Shown here piece after piece: positions 27,829-36,741 of a DNA stretch of 64,000 nucleotides (within the stretch, counting starts at the first letter, position 1; every line of letters starts with the position of its first letter). A program made the position numbers and the translations under genes. This DNA is from an uncultured Ilyobacter sp. Lineage in GTDB: Bacteria; Fusobacteriota; Fusobacteriia; Fusobacteriales; Fusobacteriaceae. The notes below the pieces were generated by a model, which worked only from the letters and a program-made list of their open reading frames with translations, ran no database searches and was not told the DNA's origin. The DNA is taken from the NCBI RefSeq assembly GCF_963668515.1, contig NZ_OY764865.1, forward strand, positions 186,001 to 250,000, read 5' to 3'.

Positions 27829-28066
27829 AAATTAAATATTTATCCATATTTTCAGGATAAATTACTCCCAACATTCTGAGGTTCTTTTCCCAACCTCTGA
27901 TTTTTTAGTCCACTTTTTTAACATATTTTTAGTAGCAAGATAAAAAACTGGATAGGCTACAATAAGTTGGCCAGTTTTCTTAAGGTCATGTAAAATAAAT
28001 AAAAAGATTATGCGGAGGGATTTTCATAAAAATATCATGCTTAATTACCTCCAAAAAAATTTAGTT

Positions 28067-28102
28067 AAAAAAAAAGAGGTGTGGATCACTCTCTACACCT
28101 CT
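28067..28102 (-). terminator. Terminator after the rhodanese gene
   Basis: Minus-strand AGAGGTGT / ACACCTCT (8-bp stem) followed by eight T residues. It lies 26 bp beyond the TAA that ends the extended reading frame, but about 150 bp beyond the in-frame UGA. Its placement supports the longer gene model. Confidence 0.9.
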
Positions 28103-28128
28103 TAAAATATTTCTTTTAACTTTACTAT

Positions 28129-29076
28129 TTATTTCTCCATTGGCATAGTTTTATCGCCACTCCATTCATAAATAGAGCCTTCATAATTTCTTACATTTTC
28201 AAAGCCACCGGCTCTGAGGATCATAGTTGCATAACCTGATCTTATACCCATAGTTCAGTAGAGCGTAAAATCATCTTTTTTAGAAATTCCAAATTCACTC
28301 ATTATTTCTTCGATCTCTTTTGGAGTTTTTAAAGTCCCGTTTTCATTTAATAGATCTGTCCAAAGAAGGTGCTTCGCCCCTTTTATATGACCACCTCTAG
28401 GTTCTCCTGCATTTTGAGATCCATCAAATTCTTTTTTAGTTCTTACATCTACGAGTATTGTTTTTCCTAGATTTTCAAAGACTTCATCTTTTATTGCCAT
28501 AAAACTTCTGTCATAATCTTTTAAAATCACTCCATTACTAGGTGTTGGTTTAGGTGTAACATCCTTTGTCATCTCGTAACCAAGTTCTTTCCAATAAGTA
28601 GATCCACCATGAAGAATTTTAACATTTTCCATTCCAGCTAGTCTTAATTGCCAGGCTGTACGCCCATCTGCACCAGGCCCTTTAAATACATCAGAGTAAA
28701 CTACTACTATTTTTTCATTATCTACTCCCAGTGAAATAAGTTTTTTACTCAAATCTTCCTTTGATTTTATGGTCCCCCAACCTGGATCTCCTGGTTTACC
28801 TACTTTTTCTGAAAAAGCATGAAATCCAATTCCTATTGCTCCCTTTATGTGTTCTTTAGTATATATGCTGGGATTGTTACAGTCTAATAATACTAAATCT
28901 TCTGATCCTAATAATGACTTAAGTTCTTCTGGACTAATAAAATAATCTCCTTTTTCATATACCGATAAATCGATTTTTTTTTCTTTGTTACTTGATGCTT
29001 TATTACAACTACTAAATAAAATAAATGCTGATGCACATAGAATAAGTAGTCCCAATTTGGTGTTTCTTTTCTTCAT
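28129..29076 (-). CDS. Two-domain rhodanese lipoprotein with in-frame UGA (probable selenoprotein)
   Basis: Thiosulfate-sulfurtransferase-like lipoprotein of 315 residues if UGA at 28257-28255 is read as selenocysteine 274. The signal peptide ends at a lipobox-like FSSC (Cys 24). Domain 1 (about 45-170) lacks the catalytic Cys (YSDVFKGPGADGR), as is normal for tandem rhodaneses. Domain 2 (about 180-315) has VDVRTKKEF, GGHIKGA and then LY-U-TMGIRSG, where family members have YCxxGxRS. After the UGA the frame runs 41 codons, completes the domain (LRAGGFENVRNYEGSIYEW) and stops at TAA. A SECIS-like hairpin follows the UGA. AGGAGG precedes the start, 15 bp after the TVP38 gene. The alternative is a genuine nonsense mutation. 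Confidence 0.82.
28219..28241 (-). promoter_or_regulatory. SECIS-like hairpin after the in-frame UGA
   Basis: In the mRNA, 13 bases after the UGA, GAUCA pairs perfectly with UGAUC around a 13-base loop that starts GGUU. GGUU can also pair with AACU inside, extending the stem past one bulged A. The loop begins 18 nt after the UGA and starts with GGU. E. coli fdhF has its SelB-binding GGUCU loop at this same distance. An outer GGG/CUC pairing could add to the stem. Confidence 0.75.
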
Positions 29077-29091
29077 TCCTTCCTCCTTTTT

Positions 29092-29820
29092 TTAATTTAT
29101 ATCTTTTATATCCATTGTATCTTTTAATTGTTTATTATCATTCCAAACCTTTTTAAATAAAAATATTAATGTGCTTATTGCAAATAACATCAGTAATCCA
29201 ACTACCATTGTTTTAGTTGTACCTGTTAACATACTTCCAATATACGAATAAATTATCGTCGCTGGAAGCTGACCTATACCTGTTGCAACAAAAAAGCTAA
29301 AGAAATTCATAGAAGTTAATCCAGCAGCATAACTAACAATATCAAAAGAAATAAATGGTAATAAACGTGCTATCAGTATTGTATATTTCCCATATCTATC
29401 AAAAAAATCATTTACACTATCTAGTGCATATTTACCGGTTAATTTTATAACCACTTTTCTACCGTAAAACTTTGCTATAAAGAAACAAAGTGCTGCTCCT
29501 GCCATAGAACTTGTCCATGAAAGAATAGCTCCCTTTACCCAACCAAATAAACCTGCATTGGCAAAGGTTATGATAAAGGCAGGAAGAGGTGCCGCTATAG
29601 ATTGAAGAATCATCAATAAAAATGATGCAACTGGTGCCCATATTCCAAATCCTAAAATATAACCTCTTGCCAGATCCACATCTACATTTTTAAGAATAAA
29701 AATAGCTTGATTAATATTTATTTTGACTGCTGGTACTAAAAAATATAACCCCATTAGAACTATCAAAATCCCTATTTTTAATCCTTTTTCTTTTTTACAT
29801 TTCAATTTACTAACCTCCAT
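29092..29820 (-). CDS. TVP38/TMEM64 (DedA-superfamily) membrane protein
   Basis: Integral membrane protein of 242 residues with about six hydrophobic segments. It shows the TVP38 core: APLPAFIITFANAGLFGWVKGA, then FFIAKFYGRKV, and the conserved LLPFISFDIVSYAAGLT region with a reentrant-loop-like RLLPF. This family is thought to move lipids or small ions across membranes; its substrate here is unknown. It is 15 bp upstream of the rhodanese lipoprotein and they almost certainly form a two-gene operon, suggesting a shared sulfur- or selenium-related job at the membrane. Confidence 0.92.
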   Translation of the reverse strand: MEVSKLKCKKEKGLKIGILIVLMGLYFLVPAVKININQAIFILKNVDVDLARGYILGFGIWAPVASFLLMILQSIAAPLPAFIITFANAGLFGWVKGAILSWTSSMAGAALCFFIAKFYGRKVVIKLTGKYALDSVNDFFDRYGKYTILIARLLPFISFDIVSYAAGLTSMNFFSFFVATGIGQLPATIIYSYIGSMLTGTTKTMVVGLLMLFAISTLIFLFKKVWNDNKQLKDTMDIKDIN

Positions 29821-30113
29821 ATATTAAAATATAATTTTTATTATAACTGAATTATATAATGAAAATAGAAAAAAATAGCATATGCTACATAAACATATTA
29901 CCATATAGCAATTAACAAATATACAAATTTATCCCAATTAAAAATCCTAAGTACAGATATTACACTTAGACCATAATTAAAATAAAATATATTTTCTTAA
30001 AAACCTACTTAATCAATAGATTATATTTCTAATGACTAGAAAGATCATATTAAATTTACTCTGAATTCGGGATACTACCTATTCTGGAATACTTGCCGTC
30101 AATTAATCTAACT
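29821..30113. other. Intergenic region upstream of the TVP38-rhodanese operon
   Basis: A 293-bp, strongly A/T-rich stretch. It must hold the promoter of the TVP38-rhodanese operon, but several TATAAT-like hexamers make the choice ambiguous. No gene or RNA is recognised. Confidence 0.5.
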
Positions 30114-30144
30114 AAAAAAAAGGACACTCAGGTTCAGAGTGCCC
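30114..30144 (-). terminator. Terminator after prs
   Basis: Minus-strand GGGCACTC / GAGTGTCC stem (8 bp, one G-T pair), a 7-base loop and eight T residues, about 20 bp after the prs stop codon. Confidence 0.9.
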
Positions 30145-30163
30145 AGAATTTATTCAAAATTTA

Positions 30164-31123
30164 TTATCTTTTCTCAAAAAGCTCAGAAATAGATTCATTA
30201 GTTACAATTCTTTTTATTGCCTCTGCAAAAAGTAAATCCACTGATAGAACTTTTACTTTTCCATTTCTTTTTTCTTCAGTTAGGTTTATAGAATCTGTTA
30301 CAATGACCTCTTTAAGTGGTGAAGCTTCAAGTCTTTCCATTGCAGGACCTGATAAAATTCCGTGTGTACAGCAAGCATAAGCTTCCTTAGCACCTCTTTT
30401 TATTATAGCTTCGGCACCATTTGTTATTGTCCCCGCTGTATCTATCATATCATCGATAAATATCGCAGTTTTCCCCTCTACCTCTCCTATAAGGTTCATA
30501 ACCTCTGACATATTTGGCTTTGGTCTTCTTTTGTCAATGATTGCTATTTTACAATCAAGCCATTCAGATAATTTCCTTGCTCTTTTTACCCCTCCCACAT
30601 CTGGAGATACTACTACCACGTCGTCACCACTTAACCCCTTCTCTATAAAGTATTTCGCAAGTATAGGCAAAGCCTGCAGGTGATCTACCGGAATATCAAA
30701 GAATCCTTGAATTTGGTTAGCATGAAGATCCATAGTTAAAACTCTAGAGGCTCCAGCTACAGTTAAAAGGTTAGCTACGAGTTTAGATGTAATTGGCTCT
30801 CTTGGGCTAGCCTTTCTATCTTGTCTTGCATATCCATAGTAAGGGATAACCACATTTATAGATTTTACGGAAGCTCTTTTTAGTGCATCAATAAATATCA
30901 AAAGCTCCATAAGATTTTCATTTACCGGTTCTGAAGTAGACTGGATGATAAATACATCGCACCCTCTTACCGTTTCATTAATTCTTGCATAAACTTCACC
31001 ATCTTTAAACCTAACAATGTTTGCATCTCCTAAAGGAAGTCCACACTTTTCAGCAATTTGTCTGGCTAAGTTGATATTTGAATTCCCCGTAAAAATCTTT
31101 ACATCTCTCGCTTCTCTTATCAT
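30164..31123 (-). CDS. prs: Ribose-phosphate pyrophosphokinase
   Basis: Makes PRPP from ribose-5-phosphate and ATP for nucleotide, His and Trp synthesis. The 319-residue class I enzyme has the N-terminal [17 protein letters not shown] loop, [13 protein letters not shown], and the PRPP-binding [13 protein letters not shown]. Its start overlaps the glmU stop by 4 bp (ATGA), so the two are translationally coupled, as in many Firmicutes. Confidence 0.97.
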   Translation of the reverse strand: MIREARDVKIFTGNSNINLARQIAEKCGLPLGDANIVRFKDGEVYARINETVRGCDVFIIQSTSEPVNENLMELLIFIDALKRASVKSINVVIPYYGYARQDRKASPREPITSKLVANLLTVAGASRVLTMDLHANQIQGFFDIPVDHLQALPILAKYFIEKGLSGDDVVVVSPDVGGVKRARKLSEWLDCKIAIIDKRRPKPNMSEVMNLIGEVEGKTAIFIDDMIDTAGTITNGAEAIIKRGAKEAYACCTHGILSGPAMERLEASPLKEVIVTDSINLTEEKRNGKVKVLSVDLLFAEAIKRIVTNESISELFEKR

Positions 31124-32472
31124 TGCTTTTTATTCCACTCCTTTTTTATTCTCTGCTTACTTCTAGCTACTCCCAATGCATTTGAAGGAAGATCTTTTGT
31201 GATTACCGAACCTGCCCCGGTAAGTGCTCCATCCCCTATTTCTAGAGGTGCCACAAGCATACTATCACTTCCTATGAATACATCTTTACCAATTTTTGTC
31301 TTGTGCTTATTCTTACCATCGTAGTTGCATGTGATAGTTCCAGCCCCTATATTGGTGTCTGCCCCTATCTCAGCATCTCCGAGATAAGTAAGATGCCCAG
31401 CCTTTACTCCTGTTTCTAGCACAGATTTTTTTACTTCCACAAAGTTACCTATGTGTACTTTTTCTTTCAGGTGTGATTTCGGTCTGATATGGGCAAAAGG
31501 ACCTATAGTTACTCCCTGTTCCAAAATACTTTCTTTGATCACTGAACTTTGTATATTAACATTGTTACCAATTTTGGAATCTAATATTCTTGTGTTTCCT
31601 GTTATCTCACAGTTTTTTCCGATAGTAGTTTTACCCTGAAGCAAAGCCCCTGGATAAATTACAGTGTCTGCCCCTATCTCTACACTTTCCTCTATATATG
31701 TATTTTTAGGATCTATCAGTATAACTCCGTCATTCATCAGATCTAGGTTCTTTCTGTTTCTAAGTACCGCCTCTGCCTCTGCAAGCTGGACTTTGGAATT
31801 CACCCCCAAAACCTCTTCATTATTTTCAAGTGTGTATGTCTCCACCTTTTTACCATCGTTTACATTGATACCGATAACATCAGTCAGATAATACTCATCT
31901 TTTTCAACGTGTTTCTCTATCTTAGAAAGAGCCTTGAAAAGTTTTTTCGAATCAAAGCAATAAACTCCCGCATTGATCTCCTTTATCTTCTTTTCACTCT
32001 CTGTTGCTTCCTTTTCCTCTACTATAGCACTAACCAGGTCATTTTCCTTTACTATTCTTCCGTATCCGTAGGGGTCTTCCACAATAGATGTGAGAATAGT
32101 TGTCGCAGCACCAGACTCAGTATGCTTTTTATACATTTTTTCCAATGTTTCAGAAGTTAGAAGAGGTGTGTCCCCACACACTACCATTATATCTCCATCA
32201 TAATCTTTAAGCTTTTCTTCTGCCATCATTATAGCATGTCCCGTTCCCAGTTGCTTATCCTGTACTACATACTGTACATCACCGAGAGAATCAAGTATCA
32301 TCTCTTTTTCGTGACCTAAAATCAGGATATTTTCTTGAGAATTTAGTTTGTCAAGAATCTCTATAATTTTCTTTATCATAGGAATTCCGTTTACCTTATG
32401 CAAAACTTTTGGTAGATCTGACTTCATTCTAGTGCCTTTTCCCGCAGCTAAAATCAAAGTTTTCAAATTCAT
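31120..32472 (-). CDS. glmU: Bifunctional UDP-GlcNAc pyrophosphorylase/GlcN-1-P acetyltransferase
   Basis: Makes UDP-GlcNAc for peptidoglycan and LPS. The start at ATG 32472 ([16 protein letters not shown]) is preceded by GGGGGA at ideal distance; the frame extends 11 codons further but without a site. The 450-residue protein has the uridylyltransferase N-half with [18 protein letters not shown] and the left-handed beta-helix acetyltransferase C-half with hexapeptide repeats and [23 protein letters not shown]. First gene of glmU-prs. Confidence 0.97.
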   Translation of the reverse strand: MNLKTLILAAGKGTRMKSDLPKVLHKVNGIPMIKKIIEILDKLNSQENILILGHEKEMILDSLGDVQYVVQDKQLGTGHAIMMAEEKLKDYDGDIMVVCGDTPLLTSETLEKMYKKHTESGAATTILTSIVEDPYGYGRIVKENDLVSAIVEEKEATESEKKIKEINAGVYCFDSKKLFKALSKIEKHVEKDEYYLTDVIGINVNDGKKVETYTLENNEEVLGVNSKVQLAEAEAVLRNRKNLDLMNDGVILIDPKNTYIEESVEIGADTVIYPGALLQGKTTIGKNCEITGNTRILDSKIGNNVNIQSSVIKESILEQGVTIGPFAHIRPKSHLKEKVHIGNFVEVKKSVLETGVKAGHLTYLGDAEIGADTNIGAGTITCNYDGKNKHKTKIGKDVFIGSDSMLVAPLEIGDGALTGAGSVITKDLPSNALGVARSKQRIKKEWNKKQ

Positions 32473-32515
32473 AAAATTTCCCCCAGTATAAAATTTCCTA
32501 AACAAAATCTAGGAA

Positions 32516-32544
32516 ATTATAACATAGTTGCCAATATTTTTCAA
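32516..32544 (-). promoter_or_regulatory. Promoter of glmU-prs
   Basis: Minus strand TTGAAA (32544-32539), 17-bp spacer, TATAAT (32521-32516), about 44 bp upstream of the glmU start. Confidence 0.8.
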
Positions 32545-32590
32545 TATATACAAAATTCTCACATAATTATATAAACTGTACTTAACGGCA

Positions 32591-33478
32591 TTAAATTCCT
32601 TTCTCCTTCCCCTTTCTTATAAACTCTTTCATAAGAGGTGAGAAATGCTTATCCTTATGATGTATCAGATTAAATTCCCTGTCTATTTCAAAATTTTTCA
32701 GTTTATATCCCTTAAGTCTCCCCTCGTCTAACTCTTTTTTTACAGTTAGTTTGGAAAGACAGCTTATTCCTAACCCTGTCTTTATAATCTCTTTTATAGC
32801 TTCAGTATTCCCAAGGGTGAAAGATTCTTTATATTTTATATGGTTATTTTTCATAGCCGCCTCAAAAACTTTTCGGGTTCCACTGCCCTCTTCTCTCAAA
32901 ATAAATTTTTCAGATTTAAGTTCACTTTCATCTATCTCTAGATGCTCTCCCCACTTATGTTCAGGGTGGGTTATTAATATGAGCTCGTCTTTCCATATCT
33001 CTTCACTTTTTATTTCATTCATATCCACTTCAGCTTCTACAAAGGCCAGATCTATATCATTTTTAAGAATCATATTTGCAATATCTTCAGTATTTCCGAT
33101 TTTTAGCGATATATCTATTTCTGGATAATCTCTTATAAATTCCTTTATAAGCTGTGGCATCACATATATACCTATTGTAGAACTTGCCCCTAGCTTCAGT
33201 TTACCTTTTTTCAAATCTTTTTTTTCATCTAAAACTTCTTCAAACTCCTGATAAAGATTCATCATTCTTCTTGAGTAAGTTTTAAAAAGTTCTCCTTCGT
33301 CAGTGAGATAAAGTCTTTTCCCCAAACGATTAAACAATCTAACCCCTAGTTCCTCCTCCATCTCCTTTATCATCTGACTTATGGCCGGTTGACTTATGTA
33401 CATCTCCTTTGAGACCGTTGTCATATTCAGTTTTTCTGCAACACAATAGAATATCTCCAATTTTCTAAGGGTCATCAC
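32591..33478 (-). CDS. LysR-family transcription regulator
   Basis: A 295-residue LysR-type regulator. The N-terminal winged helix (about 3-62) has MTTVSKEMYISQPAISQMIKEME and the family's ELGVRLFNRLGKRLYLT. The C-terminal effector domain begins at about residue 90 (KLGASSTIGIYVMP). Among LysR members the effector-domain start looks like the CysB/CysL-like group, but the ligand cannot be assigned. It is not divergent from a target: both neighbours lie on the same strand, so no regulated gene is indicated by position. Confidence 0.93.
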   Translation of the reverse strand: MMTLRKLEIFYCVAEKLNMTTVSKEMYISQPAISQMIKEMEEELGVRLFNRLGKRLYLTDEGELFKTYSRRMMNLYQEFEEVLDEKKDLKKGKLKLGASSTIGIYVMPQLIKEFIRDYPEIDISLKIGNTEDIANMILKNDIDLAFVEAEVDMNEIKSEEIWKDELILITHPEHKWGEHLEIDESELKSEKFILREEGSGTRKVFEAAMKNNHIKYKESFTLGNTEAIKEIIKTGLGISCLSKLTVKKELDEGRLKGYKLKNFEIDREFNLIHHKDKHFSPLMKEFIRKGKEKGI

Positions 33479-33502
33479 TACCTCCGTATTTATTCAAAGC
33501 AC

Positions 33503-33530
33503 AACAAAACCCTCTGAATAACAGAGGGCT
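33503..33530 (-). terminator. Terminator after DUF2721 gene
   Basis: Minus-strand CCCTCTG / CAGAGGG stem (7 bp), 5-base loop, then TTTTG, between the DUF2721 gene and the LysR gene. Confidence 0.85.
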
Positions 33531-33541
33531 TTACTTTTTTA

Positions 33542-34009
33542 TTATATTTTATCTTTCAATTTTTCATAAAATGTTTTCTCATCTAATCTTTTAAAATCCT
33601 CAATAGAACAGCTGTCCCCGATACAGTGAGTAAGCTGTATAGTAAGAGCTGAAACAGACAACTGTATCTCCATAGCAGACATGATGAGAGAGCATACCAA
33701 AAAAATAAGACTCAGGAAAAAAAAGGCTTCTCCTAAAAATATCAAGTTTAAAAAAAGAGCCAGTATTGATAATACTGATAATATCAGTGCCATTATGGCT
33801 ACAAACTGCATATTTTTTGTGAGTTTTATTCTTTTTTTCAAGTTTACTATCTGTCTTAAAACCCCCTCGGTAGTTTCTCCCTGAAGCACCGCCTTTTCGT
33901 GGAGCTGTCTTATGAGAGCTGCCATCGCCAAAAATCTGCTTGTATAAGCTATCATCAAAAGAGATACAGTTGAAAATAAAAGTGCTGGTGTAGTTAAAGT
34001 AAGTTCCAT
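33542..34009 (-). CDS. DUF2721 membrane protein
   Basis: A 155-residue membrane protein with an N-terminal span (about 5-25), a basic cytoplasmic stretch RQIVNLKKRIKLTKN, and two more hydrophobic segments (about 68-92 and 95-118). It matches the DUF2721 pattern, in which the first span is followed by RFLAMAALIRQL-like sequence. Function is unknown. It begins 11 bp after the DnaJ-domain gene, so both may be cotranscribed. Confidence 0.85.
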   Translation of the reverse strand: MELTLTTPALLFSTVSLLMIAYTSRFLAMAALIRQLHEKAVLQGETTEGVLRQIVNLKKRIKLTKNMQFVAIMALILSVLSILALFLNLIFLGEAFFFLSLIFLVCSLIMSAMEIQLSVSALTIQLTHCIGDSCSIEDFKRLDEKTFYEKLKDKI

Positions 34010-34020
34010 TTTACGCCCTC

Positions 34021-34560
34021 CTATAGAGCCCCTCTCGTCAATTTTTCGTAGGCTTCGTTTATTTCCTTAAATTTTTTTTCGTGATATTCTTTTACATCAT
34101 CATCAGCAGTAGCATACTTGTCCGGATGATGTTTTCTGGCCATCTCTCTATAGGCTTTTTTTACCTCTTCCTGACTGGCACCCTTATTTATACCCAGTAG
34201 ATTGTAGTATTTTGTTGTGTCCTCAAAGCCTCCAAAATTATTTCCTGTGTATCCATTTCCGGTTCTTTGATAATGACCACCACTTTGACCACCGGTTTTT
34301 CTAAAAAACTCATCAAAATCTGCATTTCCTCCAAAATGGTAATAATGGGTTCTTCCTGTACTCTTTGGATTATTCTTATTTCTAAAATAACTGATAATAA
34401 GAAGTATAAGTATAACTGGGAAAAAGTTTATAATAATAAATCCAAAAAAAGAAAATAACAGCCACAAAATAACTATAAAGGGCAAAGCTCTAACTGCATT
34501 AGTCGGACCTAAAAATAAGACAAATATTATAAATAGCCCCATAAACAGTAATATCATCAA
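34021..34560 (-). CDS. Membrane-anchored J-domain protein
   Basis: A 179-residue protein with two hydrophobic segments near the N-terminus (about 1-20 and 28-60), a glycine-rich linker (about 65-112, [22 protein letters not shown]) and a C-terminal J domain (about 115-179) with [20 protein letters not shown] and the HPD motif that stimulates DnaK. It lacks the zinc-finger and C-terminal domains of true DnaJ, so it probably recruits DnaK to the membrane. Its client is unknown. Confidence 0.88.
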   Translation of the reverse strand: MMILLFMGLFIIFVLFLGPTNAVRALPFIVILWLLFSFFGFIIINFFPVILILLIISYFRNKNNPKSTGRTHYYHFGGNADFDEFFRKTGGQSGGHYQRTGNGYTGNNFGGFEDTTKYYNLLGINKGASQEEVKKAYREMARKHHPDKYATADDDVKEYHEKKFKEINEAYEKLTRGAL

Positions 34561-34684
34561 ATAACACCTCTTTTTTTTATAATTATAAAAATTATAATAT
34601 ATATTTTAAAAACAATTATAACCTTAGTTATAATAAAAGTCAAATCACATTAATTCGACGAAAAATACATATAATAAGTTTAAA

Positions 34685-34706
34685 AACCTCCCAATGGGAG
34701 GTTTTT
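34685..34706 (-). terminator. Terminator after the TPR gene
   Basis: AACCTCCC / GGGAGGTT stem (8 bp) with a tight 3-base loop and T residues on both sides, directly after the TPR stop codon. Its symmetry means it could also act on the plus strand. Confidence 0.85.
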
Positions 34707-34707
34707 T

Positions 34708-35268
34708 CTAAGCGCATTCAAGTTCCTTTTTTAAAAACATTATCTTATCTTTTATCTCTTCATCTCTAGGATCTATCTCATATGCTGTTATATATTCCTT
34801 TAGAGCTCTCTGAATTCTCCCCATATCCTCGTATTTTTTGGCAAAATCAAGATGTGCCATATAAATATCAAAGTCTAAAAATATCGCAAAGTCATAACTC
34901 TTTATAGCTGATATGATGTCCCCATTTCTAGAATATGCGTTTCCTAGAAGAAAATAAACAAATGGTGCATCTGGAGCTATATCTAAAGATCTATTAAAAT
35001 GTTCTATTGCCTTAGGTTCTATATCCAACTCATAATAAAGATACCCCAAAAAAGCTAAAAAATCTGAATTTTCAGGCTCTAGTCTTATGAGTTTTTCATA
35101 AATTTTAATGGCTTCCTTGGCTTCTTTTTTATAATACAAGATCGCAGCCAATTCTCTAAGTAGTTCAATATCAGTAGAATTTTCTAGTAAAAGCATCCTT
35201 ACTTCTTCCTCTCTGCTAGAGAGGTCTTTATTCACACAATACTCTTTAAAAATTTCTGTCCTAAGCAT
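34708..35268 (-). CDS. Tetratricopeptide-repeat protein
   Basis: A 186-residue protein made mainly of TPR helical pairs. Successive repeats read LLRELAAILYYKKEAKEAIKIYEKLI, FLAFLGYLYYELDIEPKA, FVYFLLGNAYSRNGDI and YMAHLDFAKKYEDMGRI, each with the A/G-Y spacing of the family, covering about residues 30-175. No signal peptide or membrane span is visible, so it is likely a cytoplasmic scaffold. Its partners are unknown. It is a single gene with its own terminator. Confidence 0.9.
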   Translation of the reverse strand: MLRTEIFKEYCVNKDLSSREEEVRMLLLENSTDIELLRELAAILYYKKEAKEAIKIYEKLIRLEPENSDFLAFLGYLYYELDIEPKAIEHFNRSLDIAPDAPFVYFLLGNAYSRNGDIISAIKSYDFAIFLDFDIYMAHLDFAKKYEDMGRIQRALKEYITAYEIDPRDEEIKDKIMFLKKELECA

Positions 35269-35543
35269 AAGATTCGCTACTAACTAGCTTTCCCCCCTTT
35301 AAAGTTATAGTGCCTGTACCCCCCTTAACCATATGCTTCATTATAGCACGAAATGATAAAAAGTGAAATGATTTTATTTTAATCTGTTTTTGTCTAAAGA
35401 TATCAAATAATCGATCTTTTTCACTCTTTTATTTATCTCATATTAGGTATGTTTAGAGTTAAAGTATTATCAAGTTAAATTCTCTTTAATATACCATTTT
35501 TTTATCTGTCAGGGTCCACCTTAAGTTTCTATTGAATAATCAG
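35269..35543. other. Intergenic region between rplT and the TPR gene
   Basis: 275 bp, mostly A/T-rich, with two runs of six or seven C residues just upstream of the TPR gene. I see no gene, RNA or clear promoter. The TPR gene's promoter must lie in the right part. Confidence 0.5.
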
Positions 35544-35572
35544 AAAAAAAGCCCCTGCACAAGGCAGAGACT
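35544..35572 (-). terminator. Terminator after rplT
   Basis: Minus-strand AGTCTCTGC / GCAGGGGCT stem (9 bp, two G-T pairs), 5-base loop and seven T residues, ending the infC-rpmI-rplT operon. Confidence 0.9.
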
Positions 35573-35585
35573 TTAACAGTTGCTA

Positions 35586-35936
35586 TTAAGCATTTTTTGC
35601 AGTTTCAGCTAATTTTGAAAATTCAGCAGCATTGTTTACAGCAAGGTCAGAAAGTACCTTTCTGTCAAGTTCGATCCCTGATTTTTTAAGACCGTTCATA
35701 AACTGCGAATAAGTAAGTCCATTTAATCTAGCAGCAGCATTGATTCTTATGATCCAAAGCTGTCTCATTTTTCTTTTTCTTACTTTTCTATCTCTAGTTG
35801 AAAAAGCCTCTGCTCTCATTACAGCTTGGTTAGCTTGTTTGAAAACGTCACCTGAAGCTCCTCTATACCCTTTAGCAGCATCTAAAACTTTTTTATGTCT
35901 TTTTCTTCTTATAACACCAGTTTTTACTCTAGACAT
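35586..35936 (-). CDS. rplT: Ribosomal protein L20
   Basis: 50S protein needed early in assembly, and in many bacteria the feedback repressor of its own operon. The 116-residue sequence begins [18 protein letters not shown] and has [20 protein letters not shown] and [19 protein letters not shown], family hallmarks. Length is standard. It is third in infC-rpmI-rplT. A leader with competing hairpins upstream of infC would be a natural place for L20 control. Confidence 0.98.
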   Translation of the reverse strand: MSRVKTGVIRRKRHKKVLDAAKGYRGASGDVFKQANQAVMRAEAFSTRDRKVRKRKMRQLWIIRINAAARLNGLTYSQFMNGLKKSGIELDRKVLSDLAVNNAAEFSKLAETAKNA

Positions 35937-35998
35937 TCTTCTAGTCCTCCTCTTTACAAAAATTTGATATTAAACATCAACTTAAAATAAGAAATTTA

Positions 35999-36205
35999 TT
36001 ATCTACCTTCTCCAGTTGGAAGTAGTACTCTCAACTTTCTAGCCGATCCTTCTCCAGCTACGAAGTCTTTTTTAAGTTTGTTTTTCTTGTTTCTCTTTTT
36101 CTTAGTTAAGATATGGCTTGTACCAGAATGTTTAACAACAAACTTCCCTTTAGCAGTTATCTTTACTCTTTTCTTCGTTCCTTTATGACTCTTCATCTTT
36201 GGCAT
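35999..36205 (-). CDS. rpmI: Ribosomal protein L35
   Basis: Small basic 50S protein of 68 residues, starting MPKMKSHKGTKKRVKITAKGK, with KKRNKKNKLKKD in the middle. Length is normal. It lies between infC and rplT with gaps of 29 and 62 bp, the universal order of this operon. Confidence 0.98.
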   Translation of the reverse strand: MPKMKSHKGTKKRVKITAKGKFVVKHSGTSHILTKKKRNKKNKLKKDFVAGEGSARKLRVLLPTGEGR

Positions 36206-36234
36206 ATTAATAATCCTCCTCTCAAATATTTAAA

Positions 36235-36741
36235 CTATTTTTTAGGCGTCAACATTAGATGCTTTTGCTTATCAAAATATTTTTTATCAACATCTGCAGT
36301 TTCAGAAAATCTTTCTGCAATCTGATCTAGAATTTTAATACCAAGATCAGCGTGCATTCTTTCCCTTCCGAAAAGCATAAGAGTTACCTTTACCTTGTTT
36401 TCCTTAGCAAGGAATTTTTCAATCTTGTCAGCTTTTGTTTCAAAATCGTGTTTATCGATTCTAGCTTTGAATTTAACCTCTTTTACAACAACAAGTTTTT
36501 GATTCTTTTTGGCTTCTTTGGCCTTTCTAGCCTGCTCGTATTTAAATTTTCCGTAATCCATTATTTTGCATACCGGCGGAGTAGAATTTGAAGATACTTC
36601 TACCAGGTCAAGATCTCTTTCCATTGCCAATGAAAGAGCCTCTCTTGTGTTCATAACTCCCAATTGTTCCCCTGAGTCAGATATAACTCTTACTTCTCTA
36701 GCTCTTATTTTTCCATTAATTCTAGTCTTATCAGAAATAAT
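36235..36741 (-). CDS. infC: Translation initiation factor IF-3 (probable AUU start)
   Basis: IF-3 checks the start codon and initiator tRNA on the 30S subunit. The frame has the N-domain RINGKIRAREVRVISDSG, linker KEAKKNQK and C-domain KEVKFKARIDKHDF, for about 168 residues. Start choice: the upstream GTG (36747) is part of an AGGGGGTG ribosome site, while ATT at 36741 lies 5 bases after AGGGGG and a second ATT follows. infC in many bacteria uses AUU, which IF-3 itself discriminates against, giving autoregulation. It is the first gene of the operon, behind an attenuator. Confidence 0.93.
   Translation of the reverse strand: MISDKTRINGKIRAREVRVISDSGEQLGVMNTREALSLAMERDLDLVEVSSNSTPPVCKIMDYGKFKYEQARKAKEAKKNQKLVVVKEVKFKARIDKHDFETKADKIEKFLAKENKVKVTLMLFGRERMHADLGIKILDQIAERFSETADVDKKYFDKQKHLMLTPKK

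Noticed and set aside
27830..28020. A ~55-codon minus-strand frame (contains LKKTGQLIVAYPVFYLATKN) downstream of the rhodanese gene
   Set aside because: It has no start codon with a ribosome site, lies between two terminators, and matches nothing I recognise. It could be a decayed fragment, but the evidence is too thin.
28255..28257. UGA taken as the true end of the rhodanese gene
   Set aside because: Stopping there would cut the domain at its catalytic residue, while the next 41 codons still encode the rest of a rhodanese domain and the terminator fits the longer gene. A recent nonsense mutation remains possible but does not explain the well-spaced hairpin.
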